Source: Zoroaster sp. YZ-2022 (lineage: Eukaryota; Echinodermata; Asteroidea; Forcipulatida; Zoroasteridae). From it: a stretch of 64,000 bases of DNA. A model generated the notes under the pieces. That model ran no database searches and was not told where the DNA came from. It was given only the letters and a program-made list of their open reading frames with translations. Both the position numbers and the translations under genes were made by a program. Below, in pieces: positions 25,901-34,983 of this stretch; the first letter of the stretch is position 1, and each line of letters begins with the position of its first letter. Location of the stretch: positions 13,286,777-13,350,776 of the forward strand of contig CM055837.1 in the NCBI GenBank assembly GCA_029582265.1, written 5' to 3'.

Positions 25901-28900
25901 ATGGTACAATGTATATGGAGTGCCATGGTATATGGAGTGCCATGGTACAATGTATATGGAGTGCCATGGTATATGGAGTGCCATGGTATATGGAGTGCCA
26001 TGGTATATGGAGTGCCATGGTATATGGAGTGCCATGGTATATGGAGTGCCATGGTATATGGAGTGCCATGGTATATGGAGTGCCATGGTCGAGCGGTTTA
26101 GCGCATCGGATTTGTGTTCTGATGGCTGAGTCTTCAGAATGTGGGTTCGAATACCAGCCGCGACCAGGGTGCTTGTGTCCTTGAGCAAGACACTTTACCA
26201 TAATTGCTTCTCTCCACCCAGGGGTAAATGGGTACCTGTGAGGGCAGACTTGGTTGTGTTTGATTAGCCCATATGCGCCAAAATGGCAGCAATTGAGCTG
26301 TATACTCCCCAGGGAGCTGAGATGGTTTTAGGAATGATTTATGAGCCAGATGAGCAGGGGTAATAATGTAATGCGCCTTGAGCACCAGTTTGGTGGATAC
26401 GTGCGCCATAAAGTCCACATTATTATTATTTTAAATTTTAACTTAAAATATACTTTGTGTAGAGTTGATGATGGTATCAATCTTTCCTAGAAATAATTTT
26501 GTCTGAAAGAGTGAAAGTATTGCCAAGAAGTTTATCGGTCAAAAAGCGTGGTGAGGGCGGGTGTGTCTATGATGATTGTTGAACTGAATTGAATTGAATT
26601 GAATTCATTTCATTCATCTTGTGGCCAAAAAGCCAAATTGCAAAAATGTTACAATAATTATCACTAAAACCTACATATATTATTTAAAAACAATAAAAAT
26701 TGTACATTTACAAAAGCATTTGTAGAATTTAAATCAGGGAGGAAAAATTGACAGAAACACTGAAAATTACTATACAGAAAGCAATAAAAGAAAGTACCAA
26801 ATATTTGCACATATGCAAAAAGAATAATAATCGAAGTAGACCTGGGCGACATCGATCCTTCCCATCCACGACACAGCGGCAAACATCATGATCGTTTCAT
26901 GCGACATCATCGTGCCGTCGCCCAAGCCTATTTCGAAGGTAGTTTCTTATTCAAAATATCAATAAAAAAAGGAACTGGACTGTTTTTGAAACGAGTGGTT
27001 TTGAAGAGCATTTGAGTAATTGTGTTACTATTTCTGAGGCACCTACCATGGCTCTCAAGCCTTGTGGGGGGCAGGAGAGAGCTAGTACGAGTATTACTAT
27101 TAAGATTGTATGAGCACACACAATTAGTAATGTTTCACAATGGGGTCAAATATCAGTTAAAATGTACCATCTGCGTATTAAAACGAACATCTCGACAAGA
27201 GTGCATCTTTAAAGAATCAGTCAAACATTTGGTTTTCACGTTTCTATTCAGACTACTGATAAGGTTGATGGCAGAGAGCCTACATCTTCTCGGGTGATCG
27301 GCAGGAGAGAGCTTCGAGAGCAAGAGAAGAAGGAAGGGGAGGTGAGCCACCCCAAGAAAGAGGGAGAGGAACGGAAGAAGTTACCCACCAAGCAATCCGC
27401 CCAGGTCAAGAAGGTAAAATCCTTTGGCTTCTGGGTTTTTCTGCGCATTTGTTACCTGCCTAGTCTTTGGCTTTTCTGTGTTTTCTTGTTTTTCTGTGCA
27501 TGTGTCACTTGCTTGGTCCTATGCTTTTTCAGTGCTTCTGGGTTTCTCTGGGCTTGTGTCACCTGCCTATTCTTAGGCTTTAATGTGCTGCTAGGTTTTC
27601 TGTGCAGTTTTTCTGTGCATGTGTCACCTGCCTAATCTTGGGCTTTTCAGTGCTTCCAGGTTTTTCTGCATGGTTTTTCTTTGCATGTGTCACCTGCCTA
27701 GTCTTGGGCTTTAATGTGCTTTCAGGTTTTTCTGTGCATGTGTCACCTGCCTAATCTTGGGTTTTTCAGTGCTTCCAGGTTTTTCTGTGCGGTTTTTTTG
27801 TGTGCATGTGTCACCTGCCTAGTCTTGGGCTTTTCAGTGCTTCCAGGTTTTTCTGCATGGTTTTTCTGTGCATGTGTCACCTGCCTAGTCTTGGGCCTTT
27901 TAGTGCTTCCAGGTTTTTCTGCATGGTTTTTCTGTGCATGTGTCACCTGCCTAGTCATGGGCTTTAATGTGCTTTCAGGTTTTTCTGTGCAGTTTTTCTG
28001 CGCATGTGTCAGTCACCTGCCTAATCTTGGGCTTTTTGGTGCTTCCATGTTTGTCTGCATGGTTCTTCTGCGCTTGTGTCACCAACCTAGTCTAGGCTTT
28101 TTTTAGTACTTCTGGGTTTTGTTGCGCTGCCTGTGTTACCTGCCTGGTGAGCGAGAGGATGGGATGGAGCTGGAAGCAATTCTGATTTGTATTTATTAAT
28201 GCTGCGATATTACTGTATACATTTGTATACTGACTGTAAAATGCTTACACCACTAGAGGGCTATGCCATGCATTGAGGGGATACTCAATTATGTGACATA
28301 TACTTTTATACAGAAAATCCAGACATGCTTTCAAACCATTTTGTTCTGCTTTCTTTGTAGCATTCTGCCATCACGCACGTAACGCAATCGACCACCACTC
28401 AGAAACAAGTGACCTTCGTCAAAGATGAGTTGAGAAACAGACTACTGTGGGAACAGCAACTCCACAGCCAGATACACAGGGTACCAGACAAGAGTCATCA
28501 TCATCATCGTCATAGACACAAACATCATCAGAAATGTCTTTTTAAAGATGAGGAAGGCCATGTGACAAAGGTAAACAAAATGGTCAGGAGCTTGGTTTCT
28601 AATTGGCAGGGTAAACCCAACCTCGTCCCTGTGATATTACCACTAATGGTTAATATACTGACTGGATAGAGGGTTGTGTGATTGCATTGCAGCCATTGGA
28701 TGCCATGGTTGCCACTCTCATAAACCACATATTGCAATCACTGATCTGTATTATACTGACTGGATAGAGGGTTGTGTGATTGCATTGCAGCCATTGGATG
28801 CCATGGTTGCCACTCTCATAAACCACGTATTGCAATCACTGATCTCAGAGATGCCAACATACACGATTTGGGCGTAGCAAATACGATTTTGAGCCGTGAA

Positions 28901-31900
28901 TACGACTCTACGATAATACTTCATTGAAATACGCTAAACAAGCCGCCCCAGTATAATTGTATATAGTTGCAATACAAGCAAACAATGAATGAACTATTAA
29001 GTGGAAATAAAAATGATGAAAAATAATTTTAAAAATTAAAAAACAAAACAACAACCTTTTAATTGTAAACCGCAGTGGTGGTAAAAAGCGACGATAGCGG
29101 GATTAGCGGCGAATTCACACGATTATGTACGTATCACACACAGGCGCGAGCGCTGGATTCGACTGCCTACCTACCCACATGTACCCTATACATCTGTACA
29201 TTATTTGCAAGATCGTACCCATTGATCTCTATTACATAATGGGAATAATGAGCATACCCGTGGGGAATGAGGTTGTCTGTGAGGTAGCTTGTGTACACCG
29301 TGTACATGCGCATAATTGTGCTCGCGACGCGTGCATTACCTTTAATTTCTCGGCTTCTTTGCAAGTGCATGCAGGCACTGCTTACTACGGAATTCTACGC
29401 TACGGCGCATAGAATCACACGCTTTTATGGCGCCGTGGCGCAGAATTCTGTGGTAAGCAGCGCCATGAAATTGGGCCCAGGTGAGCTAGGGCTAGGCCTA
29501 GCTAAGGCTATCAATTTGTTATTTGCCTTCGAGACCCCAAGAAAGAGAACAGTTAGTATTAATAATCAAAATTTCTAACGTGATTGATGCATGGATTACT
29601 AATTCGGAAGATCATTATTGTGAGCTTTTTAAGATAAGATACGTCTAGCATTGTTATAATTTCATAATTTTTTCATTGAGTATTTTCCTCCAATGTACTC
29701 TGCCCCGGTCCCACTACCGCCAGCGGGTTCACACCAAGTCTTGGCTGACATTGCCCAAAATCCGGACATGCATTTTTTAGCGTTAGATTTTTGCGATTTT
29801 TTTTTTTCAATAGATGCTACTCTTTTTTGGAATTCAATGTTGGCATCTCTGTGATCTGTATTATACTGACTGGATAGAGGGTTGTGTGATTGCATTGCAG
29901 CCATTGGATGCCATGGTTGCCACTCTCATAAACCACGTATTGCAATCACTGATCTGTATTATACTGACTGGATAGAGGGTTGTGTAATTGCATTGAAGCC
30001 ACTGTATGCCACGTTGCCACTCACATAAACCATGCATTGCACTCACTTATATGTATACAAACACATGTATGGTCTATAGTTTAGTTACTTGCTACCTGAA
30101 AACGATTCGGTCACAAATTAGTCAATGATGTTGGGTTTTGAGGTGATGTGAGAAAACCAGAAACCAGCAACATGGTTGAATGATTAGGATGACCTCCAAA
30201 AAGGAGGGAGGACTTCCCAATCATGCAACAGCCATAGTTTTCCAAATAAGGATATTGTATTTCATTTTTTATATCAATAAAATATATCATTTTTTATAGA
30301 ATAAAACCCTTTTTTCATTCTTGTTTACAATTTTGCCAGGGTGTGATGTCTGATCCTTGCACATGCTCCATCTACATCCACAAACTCCAGAACCAGTTGG
30401 AAGCCAGCAAGGAAAAAATGCTTTACGAGATTGAGACAACACGAGCTCAGTTCGAGCACAAGCTAGGAACCCTGGACAAGAAACTCACCCACCAGGGCAG
30501 CTGCCTTGACCAACTCAGTAAAGAGCGTGTCGCCGCCGAACGAACTGAGTGCCTGCATCGGATCGATCGGCGCATGCTTCAAGAGAGGGCACTGTGGTCG
30601 GAGGAGTACGAGCGGAGGCTGAGCTATGTGCGCGATGAACTCCGGCGTTATTTTGAGGTCAGGTTAAGGACGGTACAGCAACAGTTGGCAGTGTATTACC
30701 CGCCCGATCAAAGACAGCCACTGCACGGTAACCCATCTGGGTTTGACAGGATCTCAGAGGGAACAGAGGACTCGTCAGGCTCTGAAAGGGACACTCGAAA
30801 GCGGTCTAAGTCAGATATGGCTGGACCAAGTGGGAGGTTGATCGCAAGGAGGAAGCAATCACCAAGTCCGAGTAGGAACGGGAGGGCGGTCAGTGCGGAT
30901 GGGAGGCTCAGCCAGCCAAATGCCCAGAAGCCAAACAAAACTATTAATGGACAAATCCATGGAGAGAGACAATATGAACCACATGAGTCCGGTCTTGTCG
31001 CTGATAACTGGGAACGGTCACGCACGGTAATACGCAATACCCCTCCCAGGGGAAGGAGAACGGGTAGTTTTACAAGAGCCATGCATCGCAACGTATCGTC
31101 GAGCCCCGAAATACGCGGATATAAAGGCTCAGGTAAGGAGATGGTATCTGCCACCTATATCCCACCGATTGCCCATCCAGATCTTCCGCAGTCCTCCCAG
31201 CCGAGGGAGTCAGAAAGCAAGGTTGTTGCTGCTAGTTTTAATTTTGGAACAGATTCGAGTAGCGACGAATCATCCAGTGGAAGCACTGTCCGTTCACAAG
31301 TAGCATCTCACCCTCAAATCATATCAAACCATGCAGATCAACAATCCCAAGGCTCCAAGGAAATGTTTCTCAATGGTGAACCTGTGCCCACCTCTAACCG
31401 TCCTTTCCAGCACCTTTCGAAAATTGCTCTAGAACAGAAAGAACAGTACGACAGTATACAAAATCAAACTAAACCACTTGAAAAACCCCAGGATGCAATG
31501 GGAGAGCAATCCCACAATGCTTCATGGCGGCAACCCGAAGACCTATACAGCAGCGGTACATATGCACAGCTGACACACAGCTCGTTAAAACAGGAAGTGT
31601 ACAATCTCCATTCTGACACCTCCACAAAGTCACTACCCTTGACGTCTACTCAGACGTCACCCGATCTAGTCTCCCAGTCCTCATCTCAATACTCGCCCCA
31701 GGCGTCTCACCTCTCTAACTCTTCCTCCGGGGTGTCCTCGGGGGATGCAGCGACAACCTCGTCAAGGCGATCACGGAGGGATCCCATCGACGACGTCCTG
31801 ATTCGTGCTCTGGCGATGGAGCGAGAGAACAATCGCGACAAACCACAGAGCAGCCTGCAAGACCAACCCAGCACTAGGGTTAACAGCTTCCCCTTGTCCA

Positions 31901-32013
31901 CGGTGGTTGCTCAACAGTCTGTCTACGTCCACAATTTTACAAGGACAGACGTTGGCTCATCCGGACATATTCAGCTGCCATCCTCGAGGAAAACACATGA
32001 GCTGCAAATATAA
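16835..32013 (+). CDS. ANKRD6: ANKRD6 (Diversin) homologue, 12 coding exons
   Basis: Coding exons: 16835-16948, 18663-18761, 19944-20042, 20249-20350, 21635-21733, 22493-22591, 23687-23785, 24573-24650, 25350-25529, 27252-27413, 28361-28570, 30340-32013. Every junction is AG/GT and phase 0, giving 1004 aa. Seen: ankyrin repeats at about residues 8-263, a basic, His-rich linker (264-447), a coiled coil (about 448-572) with the motifs HKLQNQLEAS and ERVAAERTECLHRI, then a Ser-rich, low-complexity tail. Known: vertebrate ANKRD6 has an N-terminal ankyrin block and a very similar NKLENQLEA...ERLSAERTECL segment. Diversin recruits casein kinase I epsilon to the axin complex, damps beta-catenin signalling and acts in planar polarity. 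Inferred: the same role here. Human ANKRD6 is about 727 aa, so this protein is longer, mainly in the tail. The start was chosen because MAEPTAQLSDKL aligns with the vertebrate N-terminus. Confidence 0.92.
17423..18145. mobile_element. DNA element with long inverted repeats in ANKRD6 intron 1
   Basis: AAGCCATGTTCGCACTGGAC followed by TTTTACCGAGACGATGG at the left is mirrored by CCATCGTCTCGGTAAGTTTT then GTCCAGTGCGGACAGGGCTT at the right. GTCCGCACTGGACTT recurs internally. No clear TSD and no transposase; 723 bp. Confidence 0.72.
18663..18761 (+). CDS. ANKRD6: ANKRD6 exon 2 (one ankyrin repeat)
   Basis: Thirty-three codons beginning YGRTALHYAANYGE, a canonical ankyrin repeat. The acceptor follows a TTTCCTTTCACAG tract. 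Two donors are possible. GTA|GTAAGT (exon end 18761) was preferred over GAT|GTAGTA (end 18758), because it is the stronger consensus and keeps the 33-codon length of neighbouring repeat exons. Confidence 0.85.
18803..19172. mobile_element. TTAA-flanked element, CCGAACTCCC/GGTTAGGG ends
   Basis: Begins TTAACCCGAACTCCCTAG and ends GGAAGGTTAGGGTTAA. The interior, from TTTGCTTACACATAACCTGA to TACATGTACATGTACCATGG, is present inverted at 61.4-61.75 kb. Its left end is the unit of the 44-bp array at 48.8 kb. Confidence 0.65.
19944..20042 (+). CDS. ANKRD6: ANKRD6 exon 3 (one ankyrin repeat)
   Basis: Thirty-three codons, YGCTPLHRAVIDNHLDAIKA through VDRQDE. The acceptor is TTTTCTCTAG and the donor GAG|GTGAGG. 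The helical TPLHRA core and GC-D turn are intact. Confidence 0.9.
20249..20350 (+). CDS. ANKRD6: ANKRD6 exon 4 (one ankyrin repeat)
   Basis: Thirty-four codons starting NGNTALHEAAWTGYDEAVLV, one residue longer than the others. The donor is AAG|GTAAGT. The segment closely resembles the vertebrate DGNTALHEASWHG repeat, which helps identify the family. Confidence 0.9.
20826..21140 (-). mobile_element. 5'-truncated L2/CR1-like LINE in ANKRD6 intron 4
   Basis: Read on the minus strand it encodes VAAPRLWNHLPTKLKSCHSI then TRFKSMLKTHLMSQLFKDDV, nearly identical to the 4.1-kb copy. It continues through the same 3'UTR (CGCGCCTTGAGCGCCCAGCA) into (ATT)n. Only the last 60-70 residues remain. Confidence 0.88.
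21635..21733 (+). CDS. ANKRD6: ANKRD6 exon 5 (one ankyrin repeat)
   Basis: Thirty-three codons starting HGNRPLHQSCQNGHSETTRI, ending MKNN. The acceptor is TTGATTTAG and the donor AAC|GTAAGT. The Cys-Gln-Asn-x-His pattern matches the equivalent vertebrate repeat (LACQNSHSQSTRVLL). Confidence 0.9.
22090..22443 (-). mobile_element. tRNA-Leu-like SINE in ANKRD6 intron 5
   Basis: Minus-strand head TGGCCGAGTGATTAAGTGCA with ACTCAAGTTCT (Leu-CAA-like anticodon loop) and GGTTCGAAACC, then the shared core. The tail differs from type A (AAAGCGCATTGGGACATTAT then ATATAAGAATGG) but also ends in ATT repeats. Confidence 0.83.
22493..22591 (+). CDS. ANKRD6: ANKRD6 exon 6 (one ankyrin repeat)
   Basis: Thirty-three codons starting NGESPLHIAALFGHITCCRI. 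The acceptor is CATGTACAG and the donor GCG|GTAGGT. Confidence 0.9.
23687..23785 (+). CDS. ANKRD6: ANKRD6 exon 7 (one ankyrin repeat)
   Basis: Thirty-three codons starting EGNTPLHVASGLGKKKISNI, ending INIKNN. It matches the vertebrate [27 protein letters not shown] position, including the basic KKK/HKK turn. Confidence 0.9.
24573..24650 (+). CDS. ANKRD6: ANKRD6 exon 8 (last, partial ankyrin repeat)
   Basis: Twenty-six codons, NGETALELARKNNHADVVML through AAMK: the capping half-repeat that ends the ankyrin domain. The donor is AAG|GTAAAG. Confidence 0.88.
25350..25529 (+). CDS. ANKRD6: ANKRD6 exon 9 (His/Pro-rich linker)
   Basis: Sixty codons of low-complexity linker with recurring PHKP units (TPHKP, MPHKP) and His runs. 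The acceptor AG is preceded by TTTTTTTTCTCCTGTGA. The donor is AAG|GTTAGT. Assigned by phase and by the continuous reading frame rather than by conservation. Confidence 0.78.
25609..26088. repeat. 17-bp minisatellite TATGGAGTGCCATGGTA (with TACAATG variants)
   Basis: About 27 near-identical copies of TATATGGAGTGCCATGG, some spaced by TACAATG, in ANKRD6 intron 9. It runs directly into the SINE whose 5' end is GGAGTGCCATGGTCGAGCGG. All six-frame open frames across it are artefacts. Confidence 0.95.
26076..26428 (+). mobile_element. tRNA-derived SINE (type A) in ANKRD6 intron 9
   Basis: Head GGTCGAGCGGTTTAGCGCAT, B box GGTTCGAATACC, shared core, CACCCAGGGGTAAATGGG body, tail CGCCTTGAGCACCAGTTTGG then (ATT)n. 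Its first bases continue the upstream minisatellite. Confidence 0.9.
26837..26930. mobile_element. hAT-like MITE, copy 2 (short, 94 bp)
   Basis: Ends TAGACCTGGGCGACATCGA and, reversed, TAGGCTTGGGCGACGG. The flanks AATCGAAG and TTTCGAAG agree at 6 of 8 positions, an aged 8-bp TSD. An internally deleted relative of the elements at 1.0, 47.0 and 56.3 kb. Confidence 0.65.
27252..27413 (+). CDS. ANKRD6: ANKRD6 exon 10 (charged linker)
   Basis: Fifty-four codons, very rich in Lys, Arg and Glu (RRELREQEKKEGEVSHPKK). This resembles the basic SLRKKRERLKEERR stretch after the repeats in vertebrate ANKRD6. The acceptor is TTCTATTCAG. The donor AAG|GTAAAA opens directly into a tandem-repeat intron. Confidence 0.82.
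27420..28130 (+). repeat. About 64-bp minisatellite filling ANKRD6 intron 10
   Basis: Roughly ten units built on TTCCAGGTTTTTCTGCATGG, TTTTTCTGTGCATGTGTCAC and CTGCCTAGTCTTGGGC. The first unit starts within a few bases of the exon 10 donor. Each unit is pyrimidine-rich with CAG or CAT, resembling a splice acceptor tract. Confidence 0.9.
28361..28570 (+). CDS. ANKRD6: ANKRD6 exon 11 (His-rich linker)
   Basis: Seventy codons with a KSHHHHRHRHKHHQKC cluster followed by LFKDEEGHVTK, corresponding to the vertebrate NRHRC...LYRGKDGKVMQ region. The acceptor is TTTCTTTGTAG and the donor AAG|GTAAAC. Confidence 0.85.
28654..30055. repeat. 98-bp tandem repeat (4 units) split by a transposon
   Basis: TATACTGACTGGATAGAGGG recurs at 28654, 28752, 29862 and 29960, spaced exactly 98 bp on either side of the insertion at 28846-29851. 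It lies in ANKRD6 intron 11. Confidence 0.9.
28846..29851. mobile_element. CAGAGATGCC element, 1.0 kb, 6-bp TSD
   Basis: Ends CAGAGATGCCAACAT and ATGTTGGCATCTCTG. Flanked by TGATCT at 28840-28845 and 29852-29857. The interior carries poly(T), palindromic GCAGAATTC/GGCGC segments and no transposase. An inverted sister copy is at 51314-52358. Confidence 0.85.
30340..32013 (+). CDS. ANKRD6: ANKRD6 exon 12 (coiled coil, Ser-rich tail, stop)
   Basis: A single 557-codon terminal exon after the acceptor TTTTGCCAG. It begins GVMSDPCTCSIYIHKLQNQL, the most conserved C-terminal block of the family. A long amphipathic coiled coil follows (to about YYPPDQ), then disordered sequence rich in Ser, Gln, Pro and Arg ending SSRKTHELQI. 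The vertebrate C-terminal coiled coil (QYFFEAVSTQMEKWYERK region) is not seen. Confidence 0.92.
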   Translation, partial: GVMSDPCTCSIYIHKLQNQLEASKEKMLYEIETTRAQFEHKLGTLDKKLTHQGSCLDQLSKERVAAERTECLHRIDRRMLQERALWSEEYERRLSYVRDELRRYFEVRLRTVQQQLAVYYPPDQRQPLHGNPSGFDRISEGTEDSSGSERDTRKRSKSDMAGPSGRLIARRKQSPSPSRNGRAVSADGRLSQPNAQKPNKTINGQIHGERQYEPHESGLVADNWERSRTVIRNTPPRGRRTGSFTRAMHRNVSSSPEIRGYKGSGKEMVSATYIPPIAHPDLPQSSQPRESESKVVAASFNFGTDSSSDESSSGSTVRSQVASHPQIISNHADQQSQGSKEMFLNGEPVPTSNRPFQHLSKIALEQKEQYDSIQNQTKPLEKPQDAMGEQSHNASWRQPEDLYSSGTYAQLTHSSLKQEVYNLHSDTSTKSLPLTSTQTSPDLVSQSSSQYSPQASHLSNSSSGVSSGDAATTSSRRSRRDPIDDVLIRALAMERENNRDKPQSSLQDQPSTRVNSFPLSTVVAQQSVYVHNFTRTDVGSSGHIQLPSSRKTHELQI

Positions 32014-32049
32014 CTTTTGAGCACTCAATACTGGACATATTGCTGCTTG

Positions 32050-32528
32050 ATTAAATAGACCTTATCCATGGTTTTCTCATACACAACTATGGGAATCAAC
32101 ATGAGCCTTGTGTCAAAAATAGACTGGAGCCTTTCCAATTGTGTTTCATTTCATGGTAATTTTGTTTCGGTAGACAGGGAATCAGTTCCATCAGTTTAGA
32201 ATTTTATAATGACAAGAAAAATCTGAATGAAATTCAGGTCACTGTCTAATGCTATCATTAGGACAAATCATAAAAGACAAAAGGCAACAATTTTCGTCAA
32301 AAACAATTTGGTTGCAGTTTGTGTGAATACCATCTGCAGATGGAATTCAAATAAACTGTGACCAAATTTATGTAGTGTGTGTGGCTAGTATTGCGCCCTC
32401 TCTTGATAGTTCTCTCTCCATAGAAGGTATTGTAACATCGCCAGTATACATGTATTAACTTACATGACATCTGGAGTAGCATTTGCTATCATCCCAACTG
32501 TAACCTATGTTTTAGCTTCCACAATAAA
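32050..32528 (+). terminator. Candidate ANKRD6 polyadenylation signals
   Basis: Three hexamers follow the stop codon: ATTAAA at 32050-32055, AATAAA at 32350-32355 and AATAAA at 32523-32528. The second or third would give a 3'UTR of about 0.35-0.55 kb. Which one is used cannot be told from sequence. Confidence 0.45.
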
Positions 32529-32529
32529 T

Positions 32530-33340
32530 CTAATGTTACATTTTTCAGACAAAATTTACATGTAAATATTGTACAAAAGACAATAACATTGTTCTGAGTA
32601 ATTGCCCATTTTATGTATGAATTAGATGAATTTATTGTAGACAGGAGAGTATATGACATAAAACACAATAAAGGGGGGCCACTTTGCATCCGTCACGTTA
32701 GCAGTTTTTCCAATGGTTGTTACTTATTTTTAAGTACCTGAAACCGACCAAAAAGTGTTTCAACATGTGAATGGACATGCAGGCTTATACTAGAACTAAT
32801 TTGAGTTGATTTATTTTATTTTTTTATTTATTTTTTTACCCTCAAATTTCCATAAAAATTGGACGGAAAAAGTTACCTCACTTTTCCGTCCATTTGTTGA
32901 TGGACATTTTAGTGTAATTAAAAAAATAATAGTAATAATCAACTCAAATAATCTTTAGGATAAGCATGCATGTCTATTCAAATGTTGAAATTCTGTTTGG
33001 GTGGTTTCAGATATTAAAAAAAAAATTACAACCATTAGAAAAACTGCTAACGTGACTGTAGGAAAGTGGCCCCCTTTATTGTGTTTTATGTCATATATAT
33101 TCACTTATACTAGTCGGATTGATGTGATTTTAATAACATCCTTGGAAAGACGAAATCAGGATTTCTGCTCTGTGAACATGTAAGCCCCTATTGGTGAAAA
33201 TGGACCCAGTGTCTTGATAGAGCACTGCGGTGCAAGTGAGCTTTTCAATTAAATCCAATCTTACATTACATGTATTACCATACAAACATGGTCATCGTAC
33301 ACTAGGTGTAATACAAACCCTTTGCACATACATTTTTAAT
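32530..33340. other. No gene; inverted repeat around 32.67-33.10 kb
   Basis: TATGACATAAAACACAATAA then AGGGGGGCCAC at 32653-32683 is mirrored by AAAGTGGCCCCCTTTATTGT at 33063-33082 and onward, with complementary CACGTTAGCAGTTTTTC sequence inside. This fits a MITE of about 0.44 kb. No coding region is seen. Confidence 0.5.
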
Positions 33341-33344
33341 GGAG

Positions 33345-33690
33345 TGTATGGAGTGCCATGGTTGAGCGGTTTAGTTCATCAGATTCATGTTGTGATGGCT
33401 GAGTCGTCAGAATGTGGGTTCGATTCCTCCCAACCGCGACCGGGGTGCTTGTGTCCTTGAGCAAGACACTTTACCATAATTGCTTCTCTCCACCCAGGGG
33501 TAAAATGGGTACCTGTGAGGGCAGAGTTGGTTGTTGTGTTTGATTAGCCCTAATTGAGCTGTATACTCCCCAGGAGCTGAGATGGTTTCAGGAATGATTT
33601 ATGAGCCTGATGAGCAGGGGTAATAATGTAATGCGCCTTGATCACCAGTTTGGTGGATACGTGCGCCATATAACTCCACATTATTATTAT
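33345..33690 (+). mobile_element. tRNA-derived SINE (type A)
   Basis: GGAGTGCCATGGTTGAGCGG head, GGTTCGATTCC B box, shared core and type A body, ending CGCCATATAACTCCACATTA and (ATT)n. It is followed at 33700-33800 by a second tail type (AAAGCGCATTGGGAAATTAT). Confidence 0.88.
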
Positions 33691-33799
33691 TATTAATCAT
33701 CATAGACGTGTTTGAAGGAATGATATTGGCCTGGTGATCAGGGGTATAATGTAAAGCGCATTGGGAAATTATGTGAATGCGCTATAAAATAATGAAATA

Positions 33800-34980
33800 T
33801 TAATAAATTATAAGAAAATGCACCATCAATAAGTTATGTACAGTGCAGATCCATATTGGTCAACATGGCATTACATGTTGACTAGTAAGTTCTTAAACAA
33901 GTGGTGACCATTTATGAACAGTTTATGGCTCAAAACAAGTTAGATCAGAAAGCACATAATCATCTTTAATCGTTTGCATTTGCATATTTTGGAGATGCCC
34001 TTCTTAGAGATTGTTTTGATGCATGTATATTTTCATATTATCAAGAGTTAAAGCCACTATCTACACTATTGGTAATCTCAAATGAACATAAAACTTACTT
34101 GATAGTATTTTTGAAATATTTTTGAAATATTTTTGAAATTTCCTTAACTCTAACAACCCCAAACCCAACAGCTGGTTTTGATGGACTCAGTACTGTATAG
34201 CCCAGACAGGGATACTTTACACAGGGGCTAGGTGTCTCAAGTCCAACAGTTGGGTAGTAGTGTTACTGCATGGTATTGGATTCAGGATGGTTTTTAGCCA
34301 AATCCACTAAGGAGTTAGGGTTTCACTCGTTGACTTTTTATACATATCTCTTGATTCTTATAAATATGGATGCATTTACAAACATATAACTGGCTTAAAA
34401 ACAAAAAACAAACTTGATTTCTTAGATTGTTGTAGATTTCAGAAACAGCCAACTTCAATTTAATAGATTTTACACCCTTATGTTGTACATTGAAATGTTT
34501 TAAGTCCTTATTTATTTGTTGAAATATATATTCAAAATCTATCTTTTTAGACCCAAGAATAAAAATTATATTCTTAGTGTACTTTTACTAGTCTTTCACG
34601 GAAATCATGCACATTCAATATGCAAATTATTTATGCAAAGTAATCCTTATTAACTGTGTATAGGAATTGTAATAACAGTGCCTTGTGAAGACCAGAACTA
34701 ATATGTATCCAAAAAATATATTTTAAGCTTTTTAAGTTGATGAGAACCTAAATTTGTGCCTTCCAATTTAAAACCAAATAATAAACAGTTTGGGAATTAG
34801 GCAAACTTTGTTAAATAAATAACTTTAATTTTTTACTTCATCATTATCACAGAAATAACAAAATAAAATTGACGTTTCCAGAGAGGTCTTTGTCTCTTGT
34901 GATGTATGTGCTTCACAATCTTAAAACGCTACAAGAATGTGGGACTTTAAGAAAAGATTAAACAAACATGCTTTATAAAT
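33800..34980. other. No gene recognised
   Basis: AT-rich intergenic DNA with only short frames. A degenerate copy of the dispersed ACATAAAACTTACT..TTTTTGAAAT repeat lies near 34088. Confidence 0.45.
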
Positions 34981-34983
34981 TGG

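Noticed and set aside
25539..26201. Six overlapping open frames of 158-220 codons on both strands (MALHIPWHSIY / WSAMVYGVPWY repeats)
   Set aside because: They are six-frame readings of a 17-bp minisatellite; open frames on both strands are a consequence of the unit sequence.
27294..28106. Hydrophobic frames (FCACVTCLVLGF repeats) as a membrane protein
   Set aside because: Products of the 64-bp intronic array that begins at the ANKRD6 exon 10 donor.
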